DNA of 42,207 nt, from the NCBI RefSeq assembly GCF_001589285.1, contig NZ_JEMA01000571.1, positions 1 to 42,207 of the forward strand, in the 5' to 3' direction. Below are positions 23,418 to 33,218 of the stretch, in pieces. The notes beneath the pieces are model-generated. The model was not told the DNA's origin, ran no database searches, and saw only the letters and a list, made by a program, of their open reading frames with translations. Source of the DNA: Sorangium cellulosum. Its GTDB lineage: Bacteria; Myxococcota_A; Polyangia; Polyangiales; Polyangiaceae. The position numbers were made by a program, and so were the translations under genes. Numbering within the stretch: the stretch's first letter is position 1; each line of letters begins with the position of its first letter.

Positions 23418-25265
23418 CTAGAAAATCCCCCCTCCGAGCACGGTCACCGTGAACGAGCCCGACACCGGCGCGCCGGGCTCCATGGAGGCCTCGTCGAAGT
23501 GGATCTCGCCGCCGCCAGACAGGCCGATCAAGACGGGCTCCGGCTGCGTGACGTCCAACGCGAACGCGACGGCCGATTGCCAGTCGTAGGGGGCGTCCTT
23601 CCCAGCGGCGAAGACCTCAGGGTCCACAATAAAAAAGAGAGCGCGCACATTCCCGTCGGGGAAGCTCCCGACGACCATGAGCTGGGCTCGCCCGCTCGTG
23701 GCGAAATCAGGCCCGCCGCCCATGGAGGTGTCATAGCCTGACGCGACGCCCATGGCGTCGCTCGATTGCGGTTCACCCTCGGGGAGCGTCACGGTGAGCG
23801 TCCCCGTCCCCGTGGCAAAGGGATCCATCTCGGCGAGCGATCCCCACGTCGTCGAGAACGTGCCGGTCATCGTTGCCACCGGCGTCAGGCAGCCCTCGGC
23901 GGGGGGCGCGTACGTCCACGTCGGCGGCGTGGGCGCGATCTCGGCGGAGATCACCGCGCGACGCCCGCTCACGAAGCTCCGCACCGCGTCGGTCCCCGCC
24001 TTCACGGCCTCGGCGCTCTCGCTGACGTAGGGCGCGAGGAGCTCCTCCATCCGGTCGATCTCGAGGAGGAGCTCGTCCTCCTTCCAGACCTCGTCGAGGA
24101 GCTCCGCCATCGCCTCGGCGTAGAGCGCGCGGAGCTCCGGCGTCTGGTAGAGCCGATGCGCGATGGCCCCCTTCGCCGACACCGACTGCGGCCGCCCCGC
24201 CGGGCCGAGCGGGTCTGTCGCGTCGAACGACATGTCAGGCCCCCACGGCAGGAAGGACATCTTGCCGGAGTCCGGATCGAAATACACGAAGTGGTTGTTC
24301 ACGTTGCCCGCATAGCCGTCCCACGCCGCGATCAGCGTCTCGGTGGCCCAGTACCTCCTGAAGGCGGCGATATCGAGGACCTCGCCGAGCTCCGCGTCGA
24401 GCTCCGCGTCGCTGGCCAGGAGCGCGGCCGTGACGGCGTCGAGATCGCTCCGGTCGGGGTCGTCCTCGTTGGTCTTCTTCTCATACGTGGCGCTCCAGCC
24501 GTCGCGGAAGTCGCTGATCTGCCCCTCGTAGAGGTTGCCGCCGTCGTCCGGGAAATGGCGCTTGAGGAGGCGCTTCCCCACCGGCTCCACGTGGGCGTAG
24601 ATGCCGAGGTCCTTCCCGTTGACGGTCACGCGCGCGAAGCTGCACCGCGAGGCGGGCAGGCCCGCGTCGCCGAACACCTTGAACGCGAGGCACGTCTTGA
24701 TGAGCGAGGGATCCTGGCGGGCGTTGTTGAGCGTGAGCCCCTTGAGGCCCGCGTGCTCGCGCCCGTCGACGTATTCATCGAAGCTCACCTTGAGCGACGG
24801 CTTCGACAGGCTGGCGGAGCCGAGGAAGCCCTTCTTGCGGACGGCGGACATCTCGAGCGCCTCGCCGTCGATGGTCACCGTCGCGGGGAACTGCGTGTAG
24901 GGGCTCTCCCTGGGGCCGTCCATGCAGCCCTCGCCGAGCACCTCCGAGACGTCGCGGGACTCACGGCGGAGCTTCTCCCAGTCCTCGGGCGCCATCTCGA
25001 TCGCCACGTCGAGCACGTGGTCGGGATCGAACATCGCGTCGCTCGGGTCAGGGGTCGATGTGCCGGGCGCGCCTCCGTCGCCCGAGGAGCTGCCGCTGGA
25101 CGAGGCGCCAATGGCCCCGCCGCCGGCGCCCCCGCCGCCGGCGTTCCCGCTGGGCGCCTGGTCCGGGTCGGAGCTGCACGCGGCTGCGCCGAGGACCATC
25201 GTGAGCGCCACCGTCGAAAGGATGCTGCCTGCGCGAACGAACGCGCTTGTAAGTTTCCGTGCCAT
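23418..25265 (-). CDS. CotH-kinase-family lipoprotein
   Basis: This is a 615-residue protein from ATG 25263-25265. The signal peptide ends LGAAACSS (lipid Cys about 30), and a long Gly/Ser linker follows (about 35-75). Residues about 80-440 carry the CotH pattern: HVLDVAIEMAPEDWEKLR, TVTIDGEAL, KPSLKVSFDEY, GLKGLTLNNARQDPSLI and NNHFVYFDPDSGKMSFLPWG. CotH proteins are extracellular protein kinases of spore coats in Bacillus. Here the WDxD metal motif reads WGPD, so one Asp is replaced and kinase activity is uncertain. The last 150 residues form an extra beta-rich domain of unknown type. No ribosome site is evident before the start. Confidence 0.85.
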   Translation of the reverse strand: MARKLTSAFVRAGSILSTVALTMVLGAAACSSDPDQAPSGNAGGGGAGGGAIGASSSGSSSGDGGAPGTSTPDPSDAMFDPDHVLDVAIEMAPEDWEKLRRESRDVSEVLGEGCMDGPRESPYTQFPATVTIDGEALEMSAVRKKGFLGSASLSKPSLKVSFDEYVDGREHAGLKGLTLNNARQDPSLIKTCLAFKVFGDAGLPASRCSFARVTVNGKDLGIYAHVEPVGKRLLKRHFPDDGGNLYEGQISDFRDGWSATYEKKTNEDDPDRSDLDAVTAALLASDAELDAELGEVLDIAAFRRYWATETLIAAWDGYAGNVNNHFVYFDPDSGKMSFLPWGPDMSFDATDPLGPAGRPQSVSAKGAIAHRLYQTPELRALYAEAMAELLDEVWKEDELLLEIDRMEELLAPYVSESAEAVKAGTDAVRSFVSGRRAVISAEIAPTPPTWTYAPPAEGCLTPVATMTGTFSTTWGSLAEMDPFATGTGTLTVTLPEGEPQSSDAMGVASGYDTSMGGGPDFATSGRAQLMVVGSFPDGNVRALFFIVDPEVFAAGKDAPYDWQSAVAFALDVTQPEPVLIGLSGGGEIHFDEASMEPGAPVSGSFTVTVLGGGIF

Positions 25266-25405
25266 GGGATTCGTATGTAGCACGACATCACCGGCCGCTG
25301 TCGCTGTCGCGCCCGGGGGGATGCCAGGGTCGACGGGTTCAGGCGGCGGTGCGTGCGCGCCGGTGCGCCCGCAGAACAGGACCCCTCTGCGCTGGCGCCG
25401 CGCGC

Positions 25406-25973
25406 TCACCCGTCGCCGACGCGCACCACGAGCTTGCCGAAGTTGCGCCCCTCGAGCAGGCCCATGAACGCCGTCGGCGCGCTCTCCAGTCCGTCCACCA
25501 CGTCTTCGCGCAGCTTCACCCGGCCGTCGGCGACCCACGCGTCCATGTCGCGGCGGAAGGCGTCGAAGCGATCGCCGTAATGGTCGAGGATGACCAGGCC
25601 CTGCATGCGGATGCGCTTCTGCAGCACGGCCGTCATCACCAGCGGCAGCCGGTCCGGGCCGGGCGGCGGCGCCTCGTCATTGTAATGGGCGATCAGCCCG
25701 ACCACCGGCACGCGCGCGCCGAGGTTGAGCAGCGGCAGCGCAGCGTCGAACACCGCGCCGCCGACGTTCTCGAAATAGACGTCGATGCCGCCCGGACGGG
25801 CCCCAGCGAGGCGCTCGGCGAGCCGGGGATCGCGGCGGTCGAGGCAGACGTCGAAGCCGAGCTCCTCGACCGCATGACGGCGCGTGGTCGGCGCCCCCGG
25901 CGACGCCGACCACGCGCGCGCCCTTGATCTTGGCGATCTGCCCGACCACCGCGGCCACGACCACGCGCCCCAT
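25406..25973 (-). pseudogene. Zinc-free MDR NADP-oxidoreductase remnant, truncated and frameshifted
   Basis: The C-terminal two thirds of a PTGR/curcumin-reductase-like medium-chain dehydrogenase are present: GFDVCLDRRDP, IDVYFENVGGAVFDAALPLL, VPVVGLIAHYND, RIRMQGLVILDHYGDRF and the end GLLEGRNFGKLVVRV. Near 25880 the frame changes. Upstream, the nucleotide-binding part (GQIAKIKGARVVGVAGGAD) continues in another frame, and a few residues of the glycine-rich loop are missing. The substrate-binding N-terminal domain is gone. It is therefore non-functional as an oxidoreductase. Confidence 0.85.
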
Positions 25974-26058
25974 TGCCTCGAGGAGAACACGTCCAGGTCG
26001 TGGTACACGTGGACAAGGTCGCGCAGCCGAGGAACGGGGGCGCAGGGAGAGCCGGGTC

Positions 26059-28341
26059 ATGGTTCTGGGTCGCCAGGGCAGGGAAGTCGAGTCGCCGGGC
26101 CCGCAGGGCGGCAAGGCGAGCGGCTCTTCACAGGAAGATGGAGGGGCCGGACAACAGGCAACGGGAGAAAAAGCCGCCACCTCGACGCGCGCTGCGAGCC
26201 GCCTTGCGGAGCCGGCCCACCACGGAAAAGACGCCCATGAGACGCCCCGCGCCCGCACCGTGGGCGTCATCACCCCCTATCTCGACGGCTCGTTCTGGAA
26301 CCCGGTCCTGAAGGGCATTCACGAGACGGCGCAGCAGCACGGTTGTCGGACGATCGTGATGCGCGGCACCCCCGCCTCGCTCCAGGCCCCCTCGCTCGCC
26401 AGAGACCTGGTGGATGGGTGGATCCTCGTGATCGCGGTCGACGGCATCGCGCAGCTCGCTGGCGCGCGGGTCCCGCTCGTCGTCGTCGGCACCGACGCCC
26501 ACGAGGGCAATTGCCCGTCCGTGATCCCCGACAACCGCAGCGGGATCCGGAGCGCCGTGCGCCATCTGCTCGAGCACGGGCACCGGCGCATCGCGTTCGT
26601 CGGCTACTTCGAGGAGTCCGACGTGCGCGAGCGCTTCGAAGCCTACCGAGAGACGCTCGCCGAGGCGGGGATACCTCTCGATCCCGATCTCGTCATCCGG
26701 ACCAGCGATAGCTGGTATCCGGGCGGCGAGAGCGCCGCCCCGCAGCTCCTCGCGCAGCGGCATGCGTGCACGGCGGCGGTCTTCGGGACGGACAAGAACG
26801 CGCTCGCGATGATGCCCTTGTTGAAGGCGGCGGGCGTCCGCATCCCCGAGGACATGGCGATCGTCGGGTTCGACGATGTGCCGGACGCGCAAACCGCCGA
26901 CCCGCCGCTGACCACCGTGCGCCAGCGGTTCGAGATGATGGGGAGCGCCGCGTGCGATCTCATCCTCTCGATGCTCGCCGGCGAGACCTCCCCGCCCGAG
27001 CTCGTGCTCACGCAGAACACGTTGATCCAGCGGACCTCGTGCGGGTGCGACGTGATCCAGAGCATCCTCGACCAGGACGCGGCGGCCGGGGAGGACGCCG
27101 GCGGCGACCTGGACCGGCGGCTCGTCGAGCTGCTCCTCGCGCCCCAGCGCCTCGCGCCGGGGCTGTCGCCAGCCGCCGTATGGCCAGGGGTCGCCCTTGT
27201 GCTCGCAGGGTACTCCGCGGCGATCGAGGGCACAGCGCCCCCTCCGGCCAAGGCGCTGGAGCACGCGTACCAGCAGGCCGCCGGCATTGCGCCCGATATG
27301 GGCACCTTGATGGCGCTCGTCCGCCTGCTCCGCCGGTCCCACGCGCGGCTGGGCGGAGATGCGGCGTCCGCGGAGCGGGTCGAGGCGTTCCTTGACAGCG
27401 CGCGCCTCGCGATCGCCCGGTCCCGGCTCCATGTGGAGACCGACGCCCTGGCGCAGGTCGGGTTGCTCGTGAGGTCCAATTACGAGGTGGGCCTCGCGCT
27501 GCTCAGCGGCTCCCAGCAGGAGTCCCTCTCGCTCTCATGGCTCGCGAAGACCCCCGCGCTCTGGGGCTGCCTCGCGCTCCGGGAGGACGCGACGACGCTC
27601 GTCGTCGCCGGCGCCTACAGCCGCGATAGCAGCGCGACGCCCGCGATCGGCGGCCGCCATCGGGTGGAGGCGTTCCCGCCGGCGGATCTGCTGCCGCCGT
27701 CGGCCGCGAGCGGCGCGCACATGATGCTCCTCCTGCCGATCCGCACCGCGCGGCGCGACTGGGGGATCCTGGCGCTCATCGGGCCGACCCTCCGCGAGCT
27801 GACCCGGGACGAGGGCACGGTCGGGGTCTGGGCGTCGCTGCTCGGCGCGGCCCTGGAGCGCAATGAGCTCGTCCAGTCGCTCTCGGCGAAGCACGCGGAG
27901 CTGCAGGACGCCTACGCGCTCGAGCGCGCCCTCTCCGAGACGGTGCGCGAGCTCGGCTGCCCGCTCATCCCGCTCCTCCCCGGCGTGCTTCTCGTGCCGC
28001 TGGTCGGCGCGCTCGACAGGGGCCGCGCCCTCCAGGTGCTCACGGCCGTGACCGAGGGCGCGGGCCGGCACGCGGCGCGCTTCGTGCTGCTCGACATCAC
28101 CGGCGTGCCGGCCGTGGACGCCGAGGTCGCCCACGCGCTCGGCCAGACCAGCCGCGCGGTTACCCTGCTCGGCGCGCGCCTCATCCTTGTCGGCGTGCGC
28201 CCCGAGATCGCCAGGAGCCTCGTGGACGTGGAGCTCGGCGATCTGTCCACGTACGCGTCGTTGGCGGGAGTCCTTCACGAGCTGACGACAGGAAAGCTCC
28301 GCCGCCAGGGTGCAAAGCGCCGTTCAGCGCGCAACGCCTGA
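26059..28341 (+). CDS. LacI-type sensor domain fused to STAS domain, no DNA-binding domain
   Basis: This is a protein of about 760 residues. The ATG at 26059 (GGGAGAG eight bases upstream) is the likely start, but the first 65 residues are low-complexity and the true start may lie further in. Residues about 66-325 form a LacI/RbsB-like sugar-binding fold (TVGVITPYLDGSFWNPVLKG, AIVGFDDVPDAQTADPPLTT) ending in RTSCGC. There is no helix-turn-helix in front. The middle (about 340-600) is a helical and GAF-like region. The C-terminus (about 640-745) is a STAS domain with LLVPLVGALDRGRA and VLLDITGVPAVD, like the RsbR-type proteins at 8.5 and 11.4 kb. It should couple extracellular-type ligand sensing to a partner-switching pathway; this is inferred. 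Confidence 0.82.
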   Translation: MVLGRQGREVESPGPQGGKASGSSQEDGGAGQQATGEKAATSTRAASRLAEPAHHGKDAHETPRARTVGVITPYLDGSFWNPVLKGIHETAQQHGCRTIVMRGTPASLQAPSLARDLVDGWILVIAVDGIAQLAGARVPLVVVGTDAHEGNCPSVIPDNRSGIRSAVRHLLEHGHRRIAFVGYFEESDVRERFEAYRETLAEAGIPLDPDLVIRTSDSWYPGGESAAPQLLAQRHACTAAVFGTDKNALAMMPLLKAAGVRIPEDMAIVGFDDVPDAQTADPPLTTVRQRFEMMGSAACDLILSMLAGETSPPELVLTQNTLIQRTSCGCDVIQSILDQDAAAGEDAGGDLDRRLVELLLAPQRLAPGLSPAAVWPGVALVLAGYSAAIEGTAPPPAKALEHAYQQAAGIAPDMGTLMALVRLLRRSHARLGGDAASAERVEAFLDSARLAIARSRLHVETDALAQVGLLVRSNYEVGLALLSGSQQESLSLSWLAKTPALWGCLALREDATTLVVAGAYSRDSSATPAIGGRHRVEAFPPADLLPPSAASGAHMMLLLPIRTARRDWGILALIGPTLRELTRDEGTVGVWASLLGAALERNELVQSLSAKHAELQDAYALERALSETVRELGCPLIPLLPGVLLVPLVGALDRGRALQVLTAVTEGAGRHAARFVLLDITGVPAVDAEVAHALGQTSRAVTLLGARLILVGVRPEIARSLVDVELGDLSTYASLAGVLHELTTGKLRRQGAKRRSARNA

Positions 28342-28684
28342 ACGCGGGCGGCTCTCGCGATCTCCGCGGGGGTGATCTCCACGATCGCCCTCTTCCTCGC
28401 CGTGCACCGCACGGGTGATCTGGTGGATCGCCCTTTTTCCGCTGCGCTACCGCCGAGATTCAAAAGCCCGGCGAGAGTGGATAAATTGGGTAAGCAAGTG
28501 AGTCGTTGGAGCACAAAAGTGGTTGCGATCGATTCGTGACGTGTGGCTGTTCGGGCGGATTCTGATACGTTGATCCTCTCGGCGCTGTCGAGTCGCAGCA
28601 TCGTGAGTCCGTGTCGGTGTCGACCTGTGTGGTCGGCGCTCGCACCAACCCGTGCCTTTCGTCGGGCGCGGCGTGGAGGAGACG
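28342..28684. other. Intergenic region
   Basis: This spacer lies between the sensor-STAS gene and the DUF1592 gene. It includes an A+T-richer stretch (about 28455-28575) where a promoter for the following operon could sit. No -35/-10 pair, repeat or gene could be supported. Confidence 0.4.
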
Positions 28685-30418
28685 ATGAACCCCGAGCAGC
28701 ACACGGATCGTTGGCCCCTCGATCTCCCCGGCAAGAAGCTCAGGGTCGCGGCGCCGCTCTTGCTCGCGCTCGCCGCGGGCTGCAACGGCCAGATCGGCGG
28801 GCCCGGACAGTCCACGGGGCCCGGCACGGACCCGTGGGTGGGCGGCGGGGGCGACCCCGAGAGCGGCCAGGTCCCGGAGGACGTGCTGGCCTCGCCCTTC
28901 TGCCAGACGCCGCAGCCTGGCTCCGCGCCGCTCCGCCGTCTCAGCAACCACGAGTACACCAACACGCTGAAAGATCTCTTCTCCGGCGTCTCGGGCGTGG
29001 CCTCCACCATCGACACGGTGGTCGCCACGTTCCCGAACGAGCCCGAGTCGCTCGGCTTCCGCAACAACGCGAGCTTCTTGACCGTCGGCTCGCTCGTCGC
29101 GCAGAAGTACCTCGACGCGGCGGAGCAGATCGCCGCCGTCGCGGCGCGCGCGCCGGGCCTGGTCGCCTGTGATCCGGCGGCGCTCGGTGAGCTCGAGTGC
29201 GCGCGCGACTTCATCCGCACCTTCGGCGCCAGGGCGTACCGGCGACCGCTCACCGAGGCCGAGGTCCAGAGCTACGAGGAGCGCTTCACCGCGGGATCGG
29301 ACGGGGCCGCCTTCAACGACGGCATCGAGTGGGTCGTCTTCAGCATGCTGCAGTCGCCGAACGTGCTTTACCGCGTCGAGCTCGGCCAGGCGGGCGCGGA
29401 GGGCGTCAACGAGCCCACGCCGTACGAGATGGCCTCGCGGCTCTCGTACCTGGTCTGGCAGTCGCAGCCGGACGAGGAGCTCACGCGGGCGGCGGCGGCC
29501 GACGAGCTCGGCACGCCGGAGCAGATCGAAGCCCAGGTGCGGCGCATGCTGGCCGATCCCAGGGCCGACCGCCTGTTCGAGTACTTCGACCAGTGGCTCG
29601 ACACGGACATCCTGAGCAGCATGAGCCGCGATCCTGCTGTGTATCCGGGCGTCGTGTCGGGGCTGCCCGCCTTGCTGCACGAGGAGACGCGCACGTTCGT
29701 GAAGAGCTTGTTCGCGGACCCGAGCGGCTCGCTCGACGAGCTCTTCACCGCGGAGTACAGCTTTGTGAACGGCGCGCTCGCGAAGCACTATGGAGTGGGC
29801 GACGTGAGCGGCGACGACTTCGTCAGGGTCGACATGCCCGGCCGCTCGGGCGTGCTGACCCAGGGCATGATGCTCACGCGCGACAAGGCGACGCGCACCT
29901 CGATCGTCCGGCGCGGCCTCAAGGTGCGCACCGATCTCCTGTGCAAGCTCGTGCCCGCGCCCCCCAACGACGTGCAGCTCGATCTCGAGGGCCTGGGAGA
30001 CGAGCTCTCGCAGCGCGAGCGGCTCGAGCTCCACCGCACCGATCCGAGCTGCGCGGGGTGCCACAACCTGATGGATCCCCTCGGCGTTGTGTTCGAGTCG
30101 TTCGACGCCGTGGGCCGCTCCCGCACGACGGACGAGGAGGGCAGGCCGGTCGTCACGTCGAGCAACATCGCGCACACGTTCGACCTCGACGGCCCTGTGG
30201 CGAACGCCGCCGAGCTGGGCCAGCGCCTCGCGCAGAGCGAGGAGGCGCGCGCCTGCTACGTGCTGCAGAACTTCCGCTTCTTCTACGGCCGCGACAAGAC
30301 CGACGCCGATCGCTGCTCGATGGCGGCGCTCTCGGTCGCGTTCAAGGAGAGCGGCTACAGCCTGTCCGAGCTCGTCGTCGCGCTCACGCAGACCGACGCG
30401 TTCCGCTACCGCCCGTGA
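28685..30418 (+). CDS. DUF1592-type multidomain lipoprotein
   Basis: This is a 577-residue protein. The ATG at 28685 follows GGAGGAG by three bases. A twin-basic-like start and hydrophobic segment end in LAAGC (lipid Cys). Blocks occur in the usual order DUF1587 (LRRLSNHEYTNTLKDLF), DUF1595 (ARAYRRPLTEAEV), DUF1592 (VVFSMLQSPNVLYRVELG), DUF1588 (RSGVLTQGMMLTRD) and DUF1585 (near the C-terminus, YVLQNFRFFYGR). A CAGCH motif in DPSCAGCHNLMDPLG may bind haem. These proteins are common in planctomycetes and myxobacteria and are always paired with DUF1552 proteins, as here. Their biochemical role is unknown; an envelope location is clear. Confidence 0.9.
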   Translation: MNPEQHTDRWPLDLPGKKLRVAAPLLLALAAGCNGQIGGPGQSTGPGTDPWVGGGGDPESGQVPEDVLASPFCQTPQPGSAPLRRLSNHEYTNTLKDLFSGVSGVASTIDTVVATFPNEPESLGFRNNASFLTVGSLVAQKYLDAAEQIAAVAARAPGLVACDPAALGELECARDFIRTFGARAYRRPLTEAEVQSYEERFTAGSDGAAFNDGIEWVVFSMLQSPNVLYRVELGQAGAEGVNEPTPYEMASRLSYLVWQSQPDEELTRAAAADELGTPEQIEAQVRRMLADPRADRLFEYFDQWLDTDILSSMSRDPAVYPGVVSGLPALLHEETRTFVKSLFADPSGSLDELFTAEYSFVNGALAKHYGVGDVSGDDFVRVDMPGRSGVLTQGMMLTRDKATRTSIVRRGLKVRTDLLCKLVPAPPNDVQLDLEGLGDELSQRERLELHRTDPSCAGCHNLMDPLGVVFESFDAVGRSRTTDEEGRPVVTSSNIAHTFDLDGPVANAAELGQRLAQSEEARACYVLQNFRFFYGRDKTDADRCSMAALSVAFKESGYSLSELVVALTQTDAFRYRP

Positions 30419-30434
30419 TCACCCCGGAGGAACC

Positions 30435-31802
30435 ATGAAACCCCTGAGCCGCCGTACTTTCCTGCGTGGCGCATCCGGAGTTGCGCTCGCGCTCCCGTTC
30501 CTCGACGCCATGCGCCCGAGCCGCGCGCGAGCCCAGGCGGCGGCGCCCGCCCCGCGCCGCATCCTGTTCGTGTTCCAGGCGAACGGCGACCAGACGGCGA
30601 GGCGCTTCAGCGCCGGCGGTGAGACGAGCTTTCAACTCGGCGAGTTCCTCGCCCCGCTCGAGCCGTACCGCGAGGATCTCCTCTTCCTCAACAAGCTGCA
30701 CAAGCGCTTCTACGATCTGCCGGAGTCCGAGCGGGCCGACAACCACCAGCAGGGCGGCAGCTCGCTCGCGCCGTGGAGGTCCGGCACCGGGTCGTTCCCG
30801 ATCGGCGGCACCGAGAGCACCATCGGTTACGTGGAGGGGCCGAGCGCCGACTATGCGATCGGCGGTCGCGTGCTGGAAAGCAACGAGCGGGTCGCGCACC
30901 GGCACCTCGTGTACCGCGTCGGGACCAAGTGGAACGACATCTGGAACACGCACGCCCACGCGGGGCCCGCGGGCGAGCAGAGCCCGATCCCGGCGGAGAC
31001 CGACCCGTACGCGGCCTACGCCCGCATCTTCTCCTTCACGTCCGACGGCGACGCCGCGCAGAAGGAGGTGCTGAGGCGCCTGGCGAAGAAGCAGTCGGCC
31101 ATCGATCTGGTGCGCGAAGAGGGCAATTCGCTCCTCACCAGGCTCGGCGCCGAGGACCGCGCCAAGATCCAGCAGCACCTCGACGCGATGCGCGACGTCG
31201 AGCGCGCGCTCCAGACCGGCAACGGCGCGGCCGCGTGCGTGCAGACCCCGCTCGGCGAGCGGCTCGACCCCTACGACGACGACAACCACATGATCATGGG
31301 CGAGCTGTTCTTCAAGATCAGCGCCCTGGCGTTCGCCTGCGATCTGACGCGCGTGGTGAACTTCAACTGGAGCGGCAACACCAGCGGTCGCGTCTACTCG
31401 AACCTGGGCCTCAGCGAGGGTCACCACGACATATCGCACAACAGCGATGACGCTGCGTTCGCCGACGTGCGCAAGATCCACAGGCACCTCTGGGAGCAGA
31501 ACACCAAGCTCTACGAGATCTTGAAGAACACGAGCGACGGCGAGGGCACCCTCTGGGATCACACGCTCGTCGTGCACTGGAACGAGCTCGGGCAGGGCGA
31601 CACCCACAGCATCCACGACACCCTTGTCGTCCTCGCGGGCAAGGCGCACGACTACTTCCGGCGCGGGCGGCTTGTCGACTTCGATGGCGATCGATCGTTC
31701 GCCGACATGCTCGTGAGCTGCTTCCACTACATGGGCTTCGAGGACGTCAAGAGCTTCGGCCACGAGATCCTGAACACGGGGGGCGCGCTGCCGCTCACCT
31801 GA
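30435..31802 (+). CDS. DUF1552 family protein, Tat-exported
   Basis: This 455-residue protein starts 16 bases after the DUF1592 gene, with GGAGG six bases before the ATG, so the two form an operon. The N-terminus has a twin-arginine signal (SRRTFLRGASGVALALPFL, cleavage after a RARAQA region). The family pattern is visible in RRILFVFQANGDQ, the HQQGGSSLAPW region, DDDNHMIMGELFF and LVVHWNELGQGDTHSIHD. The fold resembles the alkaline-phosphatase-like DUF1501 group in layout, but metal ligands are not certain. It is probably an exported partner of the DUF1592 lipoprotein. The last eight bases overlap the convergent SDR remnant. Confidence 0.9.
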   Translation: MKPLSRRTFLRGASGVALALPFLDAMRPSRARAQAAAPAPRRILFVFQANGDQTARRFSAGGETSFQLGEFLAPLEPYREDLLFLNKLHKRFYDLPESERADNHQQGGSSLAPWRSGTGSFPIGGTESTIGYVEGPSADYAIGGRVLESNERVAHRHLVYRVGTKWNDIWNTHAHAGPAGEQSPIPAETDPYAAYARIFSFTSDGDAAQKEVLRRLAKKQSAIDLVREEGNSLLTRLGAEDRAKIQQHLDAMRDVERALQTGNGAAACVQTPLGERLDPYDDDNHMIMGELFFKISALAFACDLTRVVNFNWSGNTSGRVYSNLGLSEGHHDISHNSDDAAFADVRKIHRHLWEQNTKLYEILKNTSDGEGTLWDHTLVVHWNELGQGDTHSIHDTLVVLAGKAHDYFRRGRLVDFDGDRSFADMLVSCFHYMGFEDVKSFGHEILNTGGALPLT

Positions 31803-32460
31803 GCCAGCCCGGCGCGAACGAGAGCCCTCGCTCCCGGACCAGCCCCTCCGAGAGCTCCCATGCGCGGCTCGCCAGCGCGGCGTCGTACGCGAGCGGGGTG
31901 GGGGTGAAGCGCTTCGGATCGAAGAGGACCGCGCCGTGCGCGTCGCTCGCGTCGGCCGCGGTGAGCAATCGGACGACGTTCTCCGCGGACCGCTCCGGCG
32001 CCGCCCCGGCGACGCTGTAGAGCGCGCGCACCCACCACGGGCCGCTCATCGCATTCTGCGTCTTCGTCATCCCGACGCAGGCGATGCTCGCCGTCACCGG
32101 CACGCCATTCCAGCGCTTCGCCGCCTCCTGCACGTGGAGATATCCCAGCACCTGCGAGGACATGAGCGCTCGGAGCAGCGACCACCTCCGCCGTTCGAAC
32201 TGGAGATCCTCGAGATCGGGCGAGAGGCCCGAGGGCGCCTTGCCGCCGACGTGCACGATCCGCCCGTCGCCCGAGGCCGCGAGCTCCCGGACGAGCGCGC
32301 GGTTCAGCGCGTACCGGGCGAGGTACTGCAGGCCGAACGCGAGCTCGAAGCCGTCGGCCGTGGTGGCTCGCTGGAAGCTCATGGTCATCGCGCTGTGCAC
32401 GAGCCCGTGGATGACGCGCCGGGAGGCCCGGATCCGCTCGGCGGCCTGCCTCCTCACCAA
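31795..32460 (-). pseudogene. SDR oxidoreductase lacking its NAD(P)-binding N-terminus
   Basis: The frame of about 220 residues matches the second part of short-chain dehydrogenases: GLVHSAMTMSF, TTADGFELAFGLQYLARYAL and GRIVHVGGKAP. The first 70-80 residues with the TGxxxGIG cofactor loop are absent. The upstream sequence stops resembling the family near 32450, right where an AraC-type gene begins on the other strand. Without the cofactor loop it should be inactive. The remaining frame has no stop codons, so the loss may be recent. Confidence 0.65.
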
Positions 32461-32514
32461 GGTCGTTGACAGCTACCATGGCGGCTGTGGACGTTCAGTG
32501 ATATGTAATCCAGC

Positions 32515-33135
32515 GTGGTTGATGAATCGTCCCGGGAGACCGCCGCCGATCCGCTGAGCGGCGTCCTCGAGGCGGTCCGCCTGCGCGGGAGCGTCTTCGG
32601 CGCGGGCGAGCTCGGGGCGCCCTGGGGCGTGCAGACGCCGGGGATCCCGGAGCTCGTCTGCTACGTGGTCGTCCGGGGAGCGGCGCACCTCGCGTTGCTC
32701 GACGCGCCGCAGGCTCAGGTCGCGATCGCGAGCGGCGACGTGGTCCTCGTGGCGGCGGGGCGCGCGCACGCGCTGCGGGACAGCCCGGGGAGCGCGGTGG
32801 TCTCGTTCGACGAGCTCCGCCGCGCGGCCGGAGATGGGCCCGGCCCGCTCCGGTGGGGCGGCTCGGGACCTCGCACGACGCTGGTCTGCGGGTCGCTCGC
32901 GATCGACGAGGCCGGACGCGCCCTCCTGGGGTCGGCGCTGCCGGGCTTCCTGCACCTCCCCGCCGAGGCGGCGGGCCCCGGGCTCCTCGGCGTGCTGGGC
33001 GCGCTGGCGAGCGAGGTCGCGGCGCCTCGGCCGGGCTCGGGGGCCGCGCTCACGCGGCTCGCCGAGCTCGTCTTCATCCACGCGCTGCGCGCCTCCATCG
33101 CGCGAGGCGTCGCCGGCGCAGGGTGGCTGCTACCG
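32515..33135 (+). pseudogene. AraC-family regulator, sensor domain only
   Basis: From GTG 32515 the plus strand encodes the cupin-like AraC sensor domain: DPLSGVLEAVRLRGSVFGAG, APWGVQTPGIPELVCYVVV, then SGDVVLVAAGRAHAL and a later TRLAELVFIHALRASIARG. After GAGWL, where the two helix-turn-helix motifs should follow, the sequence becomes low-complexity and unrelated. The DNA-binding domain is therefore missing and the gene is probably inactive. Its 5' end lies 54 bases from the truncated SDR gene. Confidence 0.65.
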
Positions 33136-33218
33136 CCGCCGTCCGAGGCCGGGCCCGCGAGATGCGCCCGGATGAGCTGGGGATCCTGCTCCCGACATGG
33201 GCGCCGCGATTCGCCCAC

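Noticed and set aside
22353..23741. Plus-strand open frame across the second DUF4291 gene
   Set aside because: Only its first part resembles a protein (GNAT start, in another frame); the rest is antisense to DUF4291.
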